This document shows, piece by piece, positions 52,150 to 63,985 of a stretch of DNA of 64,000 nt (its first letter is position 1; every line of letters begins with the position of its first letter). A program made the translations under genes and the position numbers. The stretch is from Neisseria sp. MVDL19-042950 (lineage in GTDB: Bacteria; Pseudomonadota; Gammaproteobacteria; Burkholderiales; Neisseriaceae). Where the stretch lies: contig NZ_JAUKWH010000003.1 of assembly GCF_030504625.1 (NCBI RefSeq), forward strand, positions 178,521-242,520, given 5' to 3'. A model generated the notes under the pieces. It was not told the DNA's origin. It worked only from the letters and a program-made list of their open reading frames with translations, and did not search any database.

Positions 52150-54300
52150 ATGGCTAAACACTATTCTCCTTTTCCGCAGAATAACGGCAATGGTGGTGAA
52201 ATCGACCTCGAACAACAAATACGCAGCCTGTTTGCCTACAAAAAACCGATTCTTATCGCAGTGCTTGCAGGCGGCCTGCTCGGTGCCTTGTACAGCTTTT
52301 CGGCCACACCTGTATACCGTGCCGATGCCGTACTGGAAATCGAAACCAAGCAAAACCAAATTCTTTCCGAAATCAACGCGGTTTATACGCCCAACAACCC
52401 GCCGACTTCAGATGCAGAAATCGAACTGGTCCAATCGCGTTTGGTTATCGGGAAAACCGTAGACGACCTGCAACTCGACCAAACCATCACTCCCGAATAT
52501 TTCCCCGTCTTTGGGCGTTTGGTGCACAACCTCAGCAACGATGTCGAACCCGAGCTGAAAATCCATACCTTTACCGTCGACAAAGAGTGGTTAAACGACC
52601 CGTTTACGCTCACCGCAACCGGCAACAAAACCTACAAACTCGAGCTGCCCAACGGCAAAGTGCTGGAAGGCCAAGTCGGACGGCCATTGAAAATCAACGC
52701 GAAAACCACCTTGCAGGTCAATCAGATTCTGGCTGCTGCCGGTCAGAAATTCTCAATGGTCAAACACTCCAGACTGAGCGCCATCGAAAAAATCAAACAA
52801 AACCTGACCGTATCCAGCAAAGGCAAAACCAGTCCGATCATCAATCTGGCCTACACGGGTGAAGATTCCGAACAAATCCACACCGTGCTCAACAGCATTG
52901 CCGACAACTACGTCAACCAAAACATCAACCGCGACGTTCAGGTCGCCGCCAGCGGTTTGGCTTTTATCAGCGACGAACTGCCCCGCCTGCGCGAAACCCT
53001 GCAAGATGCCGAAAACAAATTAAACGAATACCGTAAAAAAAGCGGTTCGCTCGACATTCCCGTCGAATCCAAAGGCGCGCTCGAGAGCCTGATTAACATC
53101 GAATCGCAAATCACCACGTTGAAAACCGAAGAAGCGGGAATGGCCGAGCTGTACACGCCCGAGCACCCGTCCTACAAAGCCGTGCTCGACAAACTCGCCG
53201 TGCTGCAAAAAGCCAAAAACAAAATCAACCAGCAAATCGCCGACCTGCCGAATACCCAACAGGAAATCATCCGCCTCACCCGCGACGTGGAAACCAACCA
53301 AACCACCTACACGCAGCTTTTGGCCAAACAACAAGAGCTCAACATTCTGAAAGCCAGCTCGCAGGGCAATGTGCGCATCATTGATTATGCCGACGTGCCC
53401 GAAAAACCGGTTGCGCCGCGCAAAGGCGTGATCACCCTGCTGGCCGCCTTAACCGCAGGCATGATTGCTTCGGCTTGGTATCTGTTGCGCTCCGGCGTAC
53501 GGAAAGGCTTGACCGCACCGTCGGAAATCGAACATCTGGGCATGGAAGTGGCCGCCATCGTGCCCTTATCGAAAGCGCAAAGCCGCCACAGCAACAAGCT
53601 GAAACCGCTTACCGGCCGCTCGGACTTCCTGCTGGGCGAACAAGAGCCTACCGATGCCGCCGTCGAAGCCCTGCGCGCCCTGCGCACCAATATTTACTTC
53701 TCGATGATCGGTGCCAAAAACAACATCCTGATGGTAACCGGTAGCGCGCCCGATGTCGGCAAATCGTTTATTTCAGCGAATCTGTCCACCGTCATGGCAC
53801 AGTCGGGTAAGAAAATCCTGCTGATAGATGCCGATATGCGCAAAGGTTATCTCGACCAACTGTTCAATGCCCGTGCCGATGAAGGTCTTGCCGAAATTCT
53901 CGAAGGCAAAGTTTCTCCCGGGCAGGCCGTTCAGGAAACCCAAATTAACCATCTGGATTTCATCAGCCACGGCACCATGCCCGAAAATCCTTCCGAGCTG
54001 CTGATGGACGGCCGTCTGAAATCACTGCTGCTGCGAGCCAGCCAGCGTTACGATTACGTGATTATCGACACCCCGCCGGTGCTGTCGGTTACCGATGCCA
54101 ACATTGTCGGCCAACACGCAGGCATTACCCTGCTGGTAACGCGCTACAACATGACCACCGCCCGCGAACTGGACAACAGTATCAACCGCCTGTCGCAAAG
54201 CAACGTCGACATTCACGGTGTGATTCTGAACGGCATGAAACGCAATTCGCACGACGGTTACGCCTACTACGCCGCTTACGTCAACAAAGACAAAAAATAA
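52150..54300 (+). CDS. wzc: Polysaccharide co-polymerase tyrosine kinase Wzc
   Basis: A 716-residue BY-kinase. The N-terminal Wzz domain has a first membrane helix at about 35-55 (PILIAVLAGGLLGALYSF), a long periplasmic coiled coil (about 250-400) and a second helix at about 425-445. The cytoplasmic kinase has Walker A VTGSAPDVGKSFISANLS, Walker A' LLIDADMRKGYLD and Walker B VIIDTPPVLS. The C-terminus carries a Tyr cluster (704, 706, 707, 710) for autophosphorylation. It controls chain length and export with Wza. One DUS is read in frame as GRLK. Confidence 0.95.
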   Translation: MAKHYSPFPQNNGNGGEIDLEQQIRSLFAYKKPILIAVLAGGLLGALYSFSATPVYRADAVLEIETKQNQILSEINAVYTPNNPPTSDAEIELVQSRLVIGKTVDDLQLDQTITPEYFPVFGRLVHNLSNDVEPELKIHTFTVDKEWLNDPFTLTATGNKTYKLELPNGKVLEGQVGRPLKINAKTTLQVNQILAAAGQKFSMVKHSRLSAIEKIKQNLTVSSKGKTSPIINLAYTGEDSEQIHTVLNSIADNYVNQNINRDVQVAASGLAFISDELPRLRETLQDAENKLNEYRKKSGSLDIPVESKGALESLINIESQITTLKTEEAGMAELYTPEHPSYKAVLDKLAVLQKAKNKINQQIADLPNTQQEIIRLTRDVETNQTTYTQLLAKQQELNILKASSQGNVRIIDYADVPEKPVAPRKGVITLLAALTAGMIASAWYLLRSGVRKGLTAPSEIEHLGMEVAAIVPLSKAQSRHSNKLKPLTGRSDFLLGEQEPTDAAVEALRALRTNIYFSMIGAKNNILMVTGSAPDVGKSFISANLSTVMAQSGKKILLIDADMRKGYLDQLFNARADEGLAEILEGKVSPGQAVQETQINHLDFISHGTMPENPSELLMDGRLKSLLLRASQRYDYVIIDTPPVLSVTDANIVGQHAGITLLVTRYNMTTARELDNSINRLSQSNVDIHGVILNGMKRNSHDGYAYYAAYVNKDKK

Positions 54301-54325
54301 GCGCGTCGGGCTTGCCGCACCAATC

Positions 54326-54365
54326 GAAGAGGCCGTCTGAAAAGATTCTTTCAGACGGCCTCTTC
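54326..54365. terminator. DUS hairpin between wzc and queA
   Basis: GAAGAGGCCGTCTGAAA (54326-54342) and TTTCAGACGGCCTCTTC (54349-54365) make a perfect 17-bp stem with a 6-nt loop. It separates convergent genes and closes the glycan locus. Confidence 0.8.
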
Positions 54366-54388
54366 ACATATGCCCGACATCCGGAAAG

Positions 54389-55426
54389 TTAACTGCCGGC
54401 ATCCTCCCGCCCCAGCAGCATCGCGTCTCCGTAACTGAAAAAGCGGTATTCCTGTTCGACCGCATGGCGGTAAACGCGGCGGATGTGTTCCGTGCCCGAA
54501 AACGCGCTTACCAGCATCAGCAAAGTCGATTTCGGCAGATGGAAATTGGTAATCAAACGGTCGACCACCTTGAAACGGTAGCCCGGCATGATAAAGATGT
54601 CCGTATCGCCCCTGCCCGCTTTCAGACGGCCTGTTTCCTTTGCCGCCGATTCCAACGCCCGCATCGACGTTGTGCCCACCGCCCACACTTTATTGCCCCT
54701 GCGGTGTGCCGCTTCAATCATCTCCACCGTTTCAGACGGCACATCGAACCATTCACTGTGCATCTTGTGTTCAGCAATATTCTCCACCCGCACCGGCTGG
54801 AACGTACCCGCGCCCACATGCAGCGTTACTTCGGCCGTCTGAACACCTTTGCCGCGCAAAGCCGCCAGCAACTCTTCGGTAAAATGCAGCCCGGCCGTCG
54901 GAGCCGCCACTGCTCCCTGATGTTTTGCATAAATGGTTTGGTAACGGTTGTCGTCATTATCGTCTGCAGCCCGTTCGATATAAGGCGGCAGCGGCAAACG
55001 GCCGTTGTTTTCCAACAGCTCATACACGCTCTGGCTTCCCGCAAAACGCAGGCAAAACAACTCGCCCGCACGTTCCAACATCGTGGCGGTTATCCCGCTT
55101 TCAAACACCAGCTCCGCACCCGGTTTCGGCGACTTGGAAGAGCGTATGTGTGCCAGTGCCGTATGGTCATCCAACACCCGCTCGATCAAAGCCTCGATTT
55201 TGCCGCCGCTGGCCTTCTGACCGAACAGGCGCGCCTTCATCACTTTGGTGTTGTTAAACACCAGCACGTCGCCTGCATCCACATATTCCGGCAAACCGGT
55301 AAACACCGTATCGCTTGGCGGCAGGCCGGGCAATGCGACCAGCAAACGGCTGCTGCCGCGTACGGCAGGCGGATGCTGTGCAATCAGCGCATCGGGCAAT
55401 TCAAAATCGAAATCAGAAATATGCAT
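54389..55426 (-). CDS. queA: tRNA queuosine ribosyltransferase-isomerase
   Basis: QueA moves the ribosyl part of SAM onto preQ1 in the wobble base of GUN-anticodon tRNAs, including the tRNA-Asn(GUU) of this window. ATG 55426 ([19 protein letters not shown]) gives 345 residues; ATG 55435 would add three. Signature segments are [52 protein letters not shown] and a final [17 protein letters not shown]. Confidence 0.96.
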   Translation of the reverse strand: MHISDFDFELPDALIAQHPPAVRGSSRLLVALPGLPPSDTVFTGLPEYVDAGDVLVFNNTKVMKARLFGQKASGGKIEALIERVLDDHTALAHIRSSKSPKPGAELVFESGITATMLERAGELFCLRFAGSQSVYELLENNGRLPLPPYIERAADDNDDNRYQTIYAKHQGAVAAPTAGLHFTEELLAALRGKGVQTAEVTLHVGAGTFQPVRVENIAEHKMHSEWFDVPSETVEMIEAAHRRGNKVWAVGTTSMRALESAAKETGRLKAGRGDTDIFIMPGYRFKVVDRLITNFHLPKSTLLMLVSAFSGTEHIRRVYRHAVEQEYRFFSYGDAMLLGREDAGS

Positions 55427-55850
55427 CGGAAACATCCGCTAAAAAACAGGCCGATATTATAGCGGAAGAACCATCGCGAAACACGGCACAGACATATATC
55501 CTGCATGTCGGTTATAGCGTGCAAGCAACGTTATTCCCAATGCATTTGCCAGTGTTAAAATAACGCAATAGAACAAATACTCAATCAACTTTATCCCGAA
55601 TAACAGCAAAAACGGAAACTGATTTTTACAGGCCGAAACTGCCTTTTTTTGATATTTTGCTGGACATTTAACAGCAAGTTAGTGAAAATATCCGGATATC
55701 TTTTTTTGTAACCGCCTGTAAACGGCGCAGAATTCCAACCATAATCCTGCCTGATTTTAATTTCACGGCCACAGGATTATTTATTTTTCATACCACAGAA
55801 ACCGCGGGCCGCTCCCGCACTGTACGGCTCCAAGCCAAAGGAACCATATA
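55427..55850. other. Gene-free region between divergent queA and accB
   Basis: About 420 bp, A+T-rich and without DUS. It should hold promoters for both directions. Visible structures are a perfect 12-bp palindrome ATATCCGGATAT (55688-55699) and a short inverted repeat TTGCTG/CAGCAA (55657-55677). I see no convincing -35/-10 pair. Confidence 0.55.
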
Positions 55851-56303
55851 ATGGACTTACGCAAACTGAAAAAACTGATCGACTTGGTTGAAGAATCGGG
55901 CATCGCCGAAATCGAAGTAACCGAAGGCGAAGAAAAAGTACGCATTACCCGTTCCGCCATCTCCCACCAAGCCATTTACGCGGCACCCGCTCCGGCACAG
56001 CACGCAGCCGCCGCTCCCGCAGCAGCCCCTGCCGCTCCCACCGCCGCAGCACCCGCCGCCCGCGATCTGAGCAATGCCCAAAAATCACCGATGGTCGGCA
56101 CTTTCTACCGTGCCCCCAGCCCCTCCTCTCCTCCGTTCGTAGAAGTAGGCCAAACCGTTAAAGCCGGCGACACTTTGTGTATCGTCGAGGCCATGAAGCT
56201 GATGAACGAAATCGAAGCCGAAAAATCAGGCGTTATCAAAGAAATTCTGGTAGAAAACGGCCACCCCGTAGAATACGGCGAACCGCTGTTTATCATCGAA
56301 TAA
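55851..56303 (+). CDS. accB: Biotin carboxyl carrier protein of acetyl-CoA carboxylase
   Basis: BCCP carries the biotin that is carboxylated by AccC in the first step of fatty-acid synthesis. 150 residues: N-terminal helix [17 protein letters not shown], an Ala/Pro linker (about 43-70) and the biotinyl domain with EAMKLMNE, where Lys116 is biotinylated. The thumb residues lie in [15 protein letters not shown]. It is followed by accC after 96 bp. bioB, which makes the cofactor, lies 4 kb downstream. Confidence 0.97.
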   Translation: MDLRKLKKLIDLVEESGIAEIEVTEGEEKVRITRSAISHQAIYAAPAPAQHAAAAPAAAPAAPTAAAPAARDLSNAQKSPMVGTFYRAPSPSSPPFVEVGQTVKAGDTLCIVEAMKLMNEIEAEKSGVIKEILVENGHPVEYGEPLFIIE

Positions 56304-56307
56304 TGTT

Positions 56308-56344
56308 TTTCAGACGGCCTCGGTTGAGTATCGGGGCCGCCTGA
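56308..56344. repeat. DUS and decayed DUS between accB and accC
   Basis: TTTTCAGACGGCCTCGG is followed about 15 bp later by GGCCGCCTGAAA, a DUS with T changed to C in the core. The pair still has inverted-repeat character but is imperfect. Confidence 0.55.
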
Positions 56345-56399
56345 AAGCCGTCAGAACCAAAGTTCCGCAAACTTTGCCCGTTCATTCCGAAAGACACCT

Positions 56400-57761
56400 A
56401 TGCTGAAAAAAGTCTTGATTGCCAACCGTGGCGAAATCGCGCTCCGCGTATTACGCGCCTGCCGCGAAATGGGTATTGCCACCGTAGCCGTACACTCCGA
56501 AGCAGACAAAGACAGCCTGCATGTAAAACTGGCCGACGAATCCGTATGTATCGGCCCCGCGCCCTCTCCGCAAAGTTATCTGAATGTTCCCGCCATTATT
56601 TCCGCCGCCGAAGTAACCGGTGCCGATGCCATCCACCCCGGCTACGGCTTTCTGGCCGAAAACGCCAGCTTCGCCGAACAAGTCGAGCAGTCCGGCTTCA
56701 CCTTCATCGGCCCGCGTGCCGACACCATCCGCTTGATGGGCGACAAAGTATCGGCCAAACACGCCATGATTGAAGCGGGTGTGCCCTGCGTGCCCGGTTC
56801 GGACGGCGCTTTGCCCGACAACGGCGAAGAAATCCTCAAAATCGCCGATAAAGTAGGCTTCCCCGTGATTATCAAAGCATCCGGCGGCGGCGGCGGACGC
56901 GGCATGCGCGTGGTCGAGAAAAAAGACGACCTGCTCAAATCGGTGGAAATGACCAAAACCGAAGCCGGAGCCGCATTCGGCAACCCCATGGTTTACATGG
57001 AACGCTATCTGCAAAAACCGCGCCACGTCGAAATCCAAGTTCTCGCCGACGAGCACGGCAACGCCATTTACTTGGGCGAGCGCGACTGCTCCATGCAGCG
57101 CCGCCACCAAAAAGTCATTGAAGAAGCCCCCGCACCCGGCATCACCCAAGCCGAACGCGAAAAAATCGGTGAAGCCTGCGTTGCCGCTTGCAAACGCATC
57201 GGCTACCGCGGCGCGGGCACGTTTGAATTTTTGTATGAAGACGGCGAATTCTTCTTCATCGAAATGAACACCCGCGTGCAAGTGGAACACCCCGTTACCG
57301 AGCTTATCAGCGGTGTCGATATCGTGCAGGAGCAAATCCGCGTTGCCAGCGGCCTGCCTCTGCAATACCAGCAGAAAGACATCCAGCTCGAAGGCCACGC
57401 ATTCGAATGCCGTATCAACGCCGAAGACCCTTACAACTTCATCCCCAGCCCCGGCCTGATTGAAAGCTGCCATCTGCCCGGCGGCCTCGGCATCCGCGTC
57501 GACAGCCACATCTATCAAGGCTACCGCATTCCGCCGAACTACGACAGCTTGATCGGCAAAATCTGCGTACACGGCAAAACCCGCGAACAAGCCATGGCCA
57601 AAATGCGCGTGGCGTTGGCAGAGCTGGCGATTACCGGCATCAAAACCAACACCGCCCTGCACCGCGATTTGTTCACCGACCCCGGCTTCAGCCAAGGCGG
57701 AGTGAGCATCCACTATCTCGAAAAATGGCTGGAAGAGAAAAAAGCCAGAGAAGCCAAATAA
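56400..57761 (+). CDS. accC: Biotin carboxylase subunit of acetyl-CoA carboxylase
   Basis: 453 residues, standard length. Opens [20 protein letters not shown] and has the ATP-grasp glycine loop [34 protein letters not shown] is the biotin-carboxylase signature, and [14 protein letters not shown] supplies the catalytic Glu and Arg. It carboxylates the biotin on AccB using ATP and bicarbonate. It ends at a strong DUS hairpin. Confidence 0.98.
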   Translation: MLKKVLIANRGEIALRVLRACREMGIATVAVHSEADKDSLHVKLADESVCIGPAPSPQSYLNVPAIISAAEVTGADAIHPGYGFLAENASFAEQVEQSGFTFIGPRADTIRLMGDKVSAKHAMIEAGVPCVPGSDGALPDNGEEILKIADKVGFPVIIKASGGGGGRGMRVVEKKDDLLKSVEMTKTEAGAAFGNPMVYMERYLQKPRHVEIQVLADEHGNAIYLGERDCSMQRRHQKVIEEAPAPGITQAEREKIGEACVAACKRIGYRGAGTFEFLYEDGEFFFIEMNTRVQVEHPVTELISGVDIVQEQIRVASGLPLQYQQKDIQLEGHAFECRINAEDPYNFIPSPGLIESCHLPGGLGIRVDSHIYQGYRIPPNYDSLIGKICVHGKTREQAMAKMRVALAELAITGIKTNTALHRDLFTDPGFSQGGVSIHYLEKWLEEKKAREAK

Positions 57762-57781
57762 GCGCGTATCCGCCTGCACGG

Positions 57782-57814
57782 AGGCCGTCTGAAATCTTTC
57801 AGACGGCCTTTTTC
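57782..57814 (+). terminator. DUS hairpin terminator of accC
   Basis: AGGCCGTCTGAAA (57782-57794) pairs with TTTCAGACGGCCT (57797-57809) and runs into TTTTT, a good intrinsic terminator for the + strand. Confidence 0.8.
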
Positions 57815-57859
57815 AATAAGCACTTATCCGTTAGAATGACCACCACTTTCCCGAACACA

Positions 57860-57890
57860 TGCCGTCTGAAAAACGGTTTCAGACGGCCTC
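57860..57890. repeat. Mixed-dialect DUS pair before prmA
   Basis: ATGCCGTCTGAA (AT-DUS, 57860-57871) faces TTCAGACGGCCT (AG-DUS, 57879-57890), leaving 16 bp to the prmA ATG. Confidence 0.75.
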
Positions 57891-57906
57891 AACATTGAAA
57901 GATGCC

Positions 57907-58794
57907 ATGTCTTACCAACAAATCACCATTGCCGTAAACGACCACACCGCCGAACGCCTCGCCGACGCCCTGATGGAGCACGGCGCACTTTCCGCCGCCA
58001 TCGAAGATGCCTACGCCGGCACCGCCAACGAACAAGCCATCTTCGGCGAACCCGGCATGCCCACCGAACAAATCTGGCAGCAAAGCAAAGTGATTGCCCT
58101 GTTCGACGAGCACACCGATGCCGCCCCGATTATCGCCGCCGCCGCGCAAGACTGCGGCATCGCCATCCCCGAATACGACAAAGAATTCCTGCCCGAACAA
58201 GACTGGGTGCGCCTCACCCAAGCGCAATTCGACCCCATCCGAATTTCCGACCGCCTGTGGATTACCCCTTCATGGCACGAAGCCCCCGCCGGAGATGCCG
58301 TCAACCTGCAACTCGACCCCGGCTTGGCGTTCGGCACCGGCAGCCACCCCACCACCCGCCTTTGCCTGCAATGGCTCGACAGCAATCTGAAAGGCGGCGA
58401 ATCGGTGTTGGATTACGGCTGCGGTTCCGGCATCCTCGCCATAGCCGCCCTCAAACTCGGTGCAGGTTCCGCCACCGGTGTGGATATCGACGAACAAGCC
58501 ATCCGCGCCAGCAACGACAACGCCGCGCAAAACGATGCGCCCGCCGATTTCTACCTGCCCGATGCCCTGCCGCAAGGCCAGTTTGACGTTGTAGTCGCCA
58601 ATATCCTCGCCAACCCGCTGCGTATGCTCGGCAGCCTGCTGGCAGAGCGCACCAAACAAGGCGGGCGCATTGTTTTATCGGGTATTTTGGACGAACAAAT
58701 CGAAGAAATGAGCGAAATCTACAACCAATGGTTCGAGCTTGCCCCCGCCCAAACCGACGACGGCTGGGCATGTTTGAGCGGCGTTAAACGCTGA
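57907..58794 (+). CDS. prmA: Ribosomal protein L11 methyltransferase
   Basis: PrmA trimethylates ribosomal protein L11. ATG 57907 (MSYQQITIAVND) gives 295 residues, the usual length; the upstream ATG at 57859 would translate the DUS pair. The N-terminal substrate-recognition domain (1-60) leads to a SAM-binding Rossmann fold with LDPGLAFGTGSHPTTRLCLQ, VLDYGCGSGILAIAALKLG and VVANILANPLRML, all PrmA signatures. Confidence 0.97.
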   Translation: MSYQQITIAVNDHTAERLADALMEHGALSAAIEDAYAGTANEQAIFGEPGMPTEQIWQQSKVIALFDEHTDAAPIIAAAAQDCGIAIPEYDKEFLPEQDWVRLTQAQFDPIRISDRLWITPSWHEAPAGDAVNLQLDPGLAFGTGSHPTTRLCLQWLDSNLKGGESVLDYGCGSGILAIAALKLGAGSATGVDIDEQAIRASNDNAAQNDAPADFYLPDALPQGQFDVVVANILANPLRMLGSLLAERTKQGGRIVLSGILDEQIEEMSEIYNQWFELAPAQTDDGWACLSGVKR

Positions 58795-58830
58795 TCCGAT
58801 CCGGCTTGAAACCATCGGCAAGTATCGGGT

Positions 58831-58860
58831 GGCCGTCTGAAACCGTATTTTCAGACGGCC
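58831..58860. terminator. DUS hairpin terminator of prmA
   Basis: GGCCGTCTGAAA (58831-58842, preceded by T rather than A) pairs with TTTCAGACGGCC (58849-58860). Confidence 0.7.
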
Positions 58861-59054
58861 TCCCGCTATGCCTTTCCTGAACCACCAACTTCACAGCCAC
58901 ATCAGCCGCCGAAATTTTGCTTGCGGCCAATTTTTATTTATAAAGCATACACATAGAACAAAAAACAACACACCTTCTCAGTTTGGCCTAACAAACCCTT
59001 ACCTAAACGCACTTCCGCCTCACAATTCTGTTACATTTAAAAACATTTTTAACC

Positions 59055-59080
59055 GTTTCTTTCCAAAGAAACTGTTTTTT
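59055..59080 (+). terminator. Terminator-like hairpin in the lipoprotein leader
   Basis: A perfect 8-bp stem GTTTCTTT/AAAGAAAC with a CC loop, followed by TGTTTTTTTA. Because it lies upstream of the lipoprotein ATG it could be an attenuator, or the end of an upstream transcript. Confidence 0.4.
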
Positions 59081-59114
59081 TATTGTTAATTATTCAAAGA
59101 AAAAGAGATAACCA

Positions 59115-59924
59115 ATGAAAATCAACGGAATATTGGCAGCATGTTCACTCGTATCCGCTCTGGCGGCCTGTTCAGGAAGCGGCGGCAGCCCGAACACACA
59201 CCCCACGAATACCACCCTCCAACAGTCTTTGGAGCAGGTTCGCAAACAATCGGATAAGCAGCACCAAAACCTTACGGACATTACCGGCGTTTACCAATCC
59301 ACCACGATAAGGGCAGACGGCAGCTTGAAACGCGATCCGATCATCGCACCGATCAACAATGTAGGCAGCATCCGCACCTTGCAAATCGGGCGCACGGTTG
59401 TCGATTTAATTCCTGTCGGAGCGGATGAAAAGCAACCCGTTATCCGCCATGTTTCCAAAAACGAACACCTTGTTTTGGGAAACAATTTAAAACATGCCGC
59501 TTATGGTTGGCATACCAAGCTCGAACCGGCAGGCGGAGCAACCGGCACCTTATTTTTCCAAGGCAAGCTGACCCCGCCCGACCAAATGCCCGACAAAGGC
59601 ACGGCCGTTTATAATGGTTTGGCACTGTACACCGGCAAAGACAGTGTTACCGGCAACGTTTTGGCACACGTAGAAGGGAAATCCACCTTTAACGTAAACT
59701 TTGCCGACAACACCGTTAAAGGCAATATTTCCGCTAAAAACCGGGAATTCGAAACCGCACATTTCAATGCCGATATCAAAGGCAATCTATTTACCAGCCG
59801 TGAAGATGCCGCCAATAAAATCGACGGCTTGTTTTACGGCCCCAATGCTGCGGAAATGGCCGGCATTTTCTCGGGCCAATCCGGCACCAACCACTTTAAA
59901 GGGGTTTTCGGGGCAAAAAAATAA
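59115..59924 (+). CDS. TbpB-like surface lipoprotein (Slam-type client)
   Basis: 269 residues. Signal peptide MKINGILAACSLVSALAAC with lipobox LAAC (Cys19), then GSGGSPN and a Thr/Gln-rich linker. The mature part ends in an eight-stranded-barrel-like pattern: STFNVNFADNTVKGNISAKN, FNADIKGNLFTS, DGLFYGPNAAEMAGIFSGQS and the terminal NHFKGVFGAKK. This C-terminal signature is shared by TbpB lobes, NHBA and related lipoproteins exported by Slam. Ligand unknown; iron or haem capture and host binding are both possible. An AAAGAGA site precedes ATG 59115. No Slam gene is adjacent. Confidence 0.72.
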   Translation: MKINGILAACSLVSALAACSGSGGSPNTHPTNTTLQQSLEQVRKQSDKQHQNLTDITGVYQSTTIRADGSLKRDPIIAPINNVGSIRTLQIGRTVVDLIPVGADEKQPVIRHVSKNEHLVLGNNLKHAAYGWHTKLEPAGGATGTLFFQGKLTPPDQMPDKGTAVYNGLALYTGKDSVTGNVLAHVEGKSTFNVNFADNTVKGNISAKNREFETAHFNADIKGNLFTSREDAANKIDGLFYGPNAAEMAGIFSGQSGTNHFKGVFGAKK

Positions 59925-60066
59925 ACACCAACCCTTTATCCCCGCCGATACCTTGCACGACCAAACCATGCCGCCGCCGTTTCCGATGATCCGGCAAACA
60001 ATTCCCCGTGCCGGCGGCATTGCCATTGTCAGGGATAAACAAACTGGCTAAACTAATCGGGCTTCA

Positions 60067-60097
60067 AGGCCGTCTGAAACCGGTTTTCAGACGGCCT
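60067..60097. terminator. DUS hairpin between lipoprotein and bioB
   Basis: AGGCCGTCTGAA (60067-60078) pairs with TTCAGACGGCCT (60086-60097), about 140 bp after the lipoprotein stop. Confidence 0.65.
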
Positions 60098-60187
60098 CAA
60101 CATTATCCGCCGCTGCAAACATTGCGCTTGCAGCCCGAGCACGTCAGCGTCATTGCGCCGCTGCGAAACCATAAAGAAAGACACGAT

Positions 60188-61195
60188 ATGACCGTATCCC
60201 CCGTAGCCTTGCGCCGCAAAACCGAGCGCAAGCCGCACGCTACCGCCCAATATTGGCGCAAATGCCAAGTCGAAGAACTCTTCGCCATGCCGTTTTTAGA
60301 CCTCGTCTATAAAGCCGCGCAAATCCACCGCGAAAACTTCAACCCGCAAGAAGTCCAACTCTCCACCCTGCTTTCCATCAAAACCGGCGGCTGCCCCGAA
60401 GATTGCGAATACTGCCCGCAATCGGCGCACTACAACACCGGCCTCGAAAAAGCCAAAATGATGGACGTGGAAGAAATCGTCGAAAAAGCCAAAATCGCCA
60501 AATCGCGCGGTGCCAGCCGTTTCTGCATGGGCGCGGCGTGGCGCGGCCCCAAACCGAAAGACGTAGAAACCGTGTCGGAAATCATCAAAGCCGTGAAAGG
60601 CTTGGGTTTGGAAACCTGCGGCACCTTCGGCATGCTCGAAGACGGCATGGCCGAAGATTTGAAAAATGCCGGACTCGACTACTACAACCACAACCTCGAC
60701 ACCGACCCCGATCGCTACAACGACATTATCCACACCCGCCGCCACGAAGACCGCATGGACACGCTGGGCAAAGTGCGCGGCGCAGGTTTGAAAGTGTGCT
60801 GCGGCGGCATCGTGGGCATGAACGAAACCCGCCCCGAACGCGCAGGTTTAATCGCCAGCCTCGCCAACCTCGACCCGCAGCCCGAAAGTGTGCCGATTAA
60901 CCAGTTGGTCAAAGTGGAAGGCACGCCGTTGGCCGATGCCGAAGATTTGGATTGGACGGAATTCGTGCGCACCATCGCCGTCGCCCGCATCACCATGCCG
61001 AAAAGCTACGTGCGCCTGTCGGCCGGCCGCAGCGACATGTCCGAAGCGATGCAGGCCATGTGTTTTATGGCGGGGGCGAACTCGATTTTCTACGGCGACA
61101 AACTGCTCACCACCGAAAACCCCGAAGAAGACGGCGATAGAATGTTGATGGAAAAATTGGATTTATATCCGTTGCAGCATCAAGCCGACGCTTGA
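60188..61195 (+). CDS. bioB: Biotin synthase
   Basis: A radical-SAM enzyme that inserts sulfur into dethiobiotin. ATG 60188 ([15 protein letters not shown]) gives 335 residues; the frame open from 60008 crosses the DUS hairpin and is rejected. The radical-SAM cluster is CPEDCEYC (Cys69, 73, 76), followed by [11 protein letters not shown]. Other marks are [29 protein letters not shown] and [17 protein letters not shown]. Its product is the cofactor of AccB/AccC encoded upstream, but it is a separate transcript. Confidence 0.97.
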   Translation: MTVSPVALRRKTERKPHATAQYWRKCQVEELFAMPFLDLVYKAAQIHRENFNPQEVQLSTLLSIKTGGCPEDCEYCPQSAHYNTGLEKAKMMDVEEIVEKAKIAKSRGASRFCMGAAWRGPKPKDVETVSEIIKAVKGLGLETCGTFGMLEDGMAEDLKNAGLDYYNHNLDTDPDRYNDIIHTRRHEDRMDTLGKVRGAGLKVCCGGIVGMNETRPERAGLIASLANLDPQPESVPINQLVKVEGTPLADAEDLDWTEFVRTIAVARITMPKSYVRLSAGRSDMSEAMQAMCFMAGANSIFYGDKLLTTENPEEDGDRMLMEKLDLYPLQHQADA

Positions 61196-61217
61196 TCGGC
61201 ACAACCATTTCATTGCC

Positions 61218-61255
61218 AAGAGGCCGTCTGAAACTTTGTTTTCAGACGGCCTCTT
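61218..61255. terminator. DUS hairpin terminator of bioB
   Basis: AAGAGGCCGTCTGAAA (61218-61233) pairs with TTTCAGACGGCCTCTT (61240-61255), a 16-bp stem. Confidence 0.75.
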
Positions 61256-61283
61256 CACATTCCTCAAAAACCCTTCATTAAAC

Positions 61284-63985
<2,702 letters not shown>

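Larger units (their letters stand above)
58795..59114. other. Gap between prmA and the surface lipoprotein
   Basis: 320 bp. It contains a DUS hairpin (58831-58860), then A+T-rich sequence with a 73-codon ORF I do not credit, and a small hairpin GTTTCTTT-CC-AAAGAAAC (59055-59072) followed by a T run, 43 bp before the lipoprotein start. Confidence 0.6.

Noticed and set aside
56451..57779. 442-codon ORF antisense to accC
   Set aside because: Antisense shadow of a highly biased gene.
58868..59089. 73-codon ORF upstream of the surface lipoprotein
   Set aside because: Begins next to a DUS hairpin, has no ribosome site, and passes through AT-rich leader and the small hairpin.
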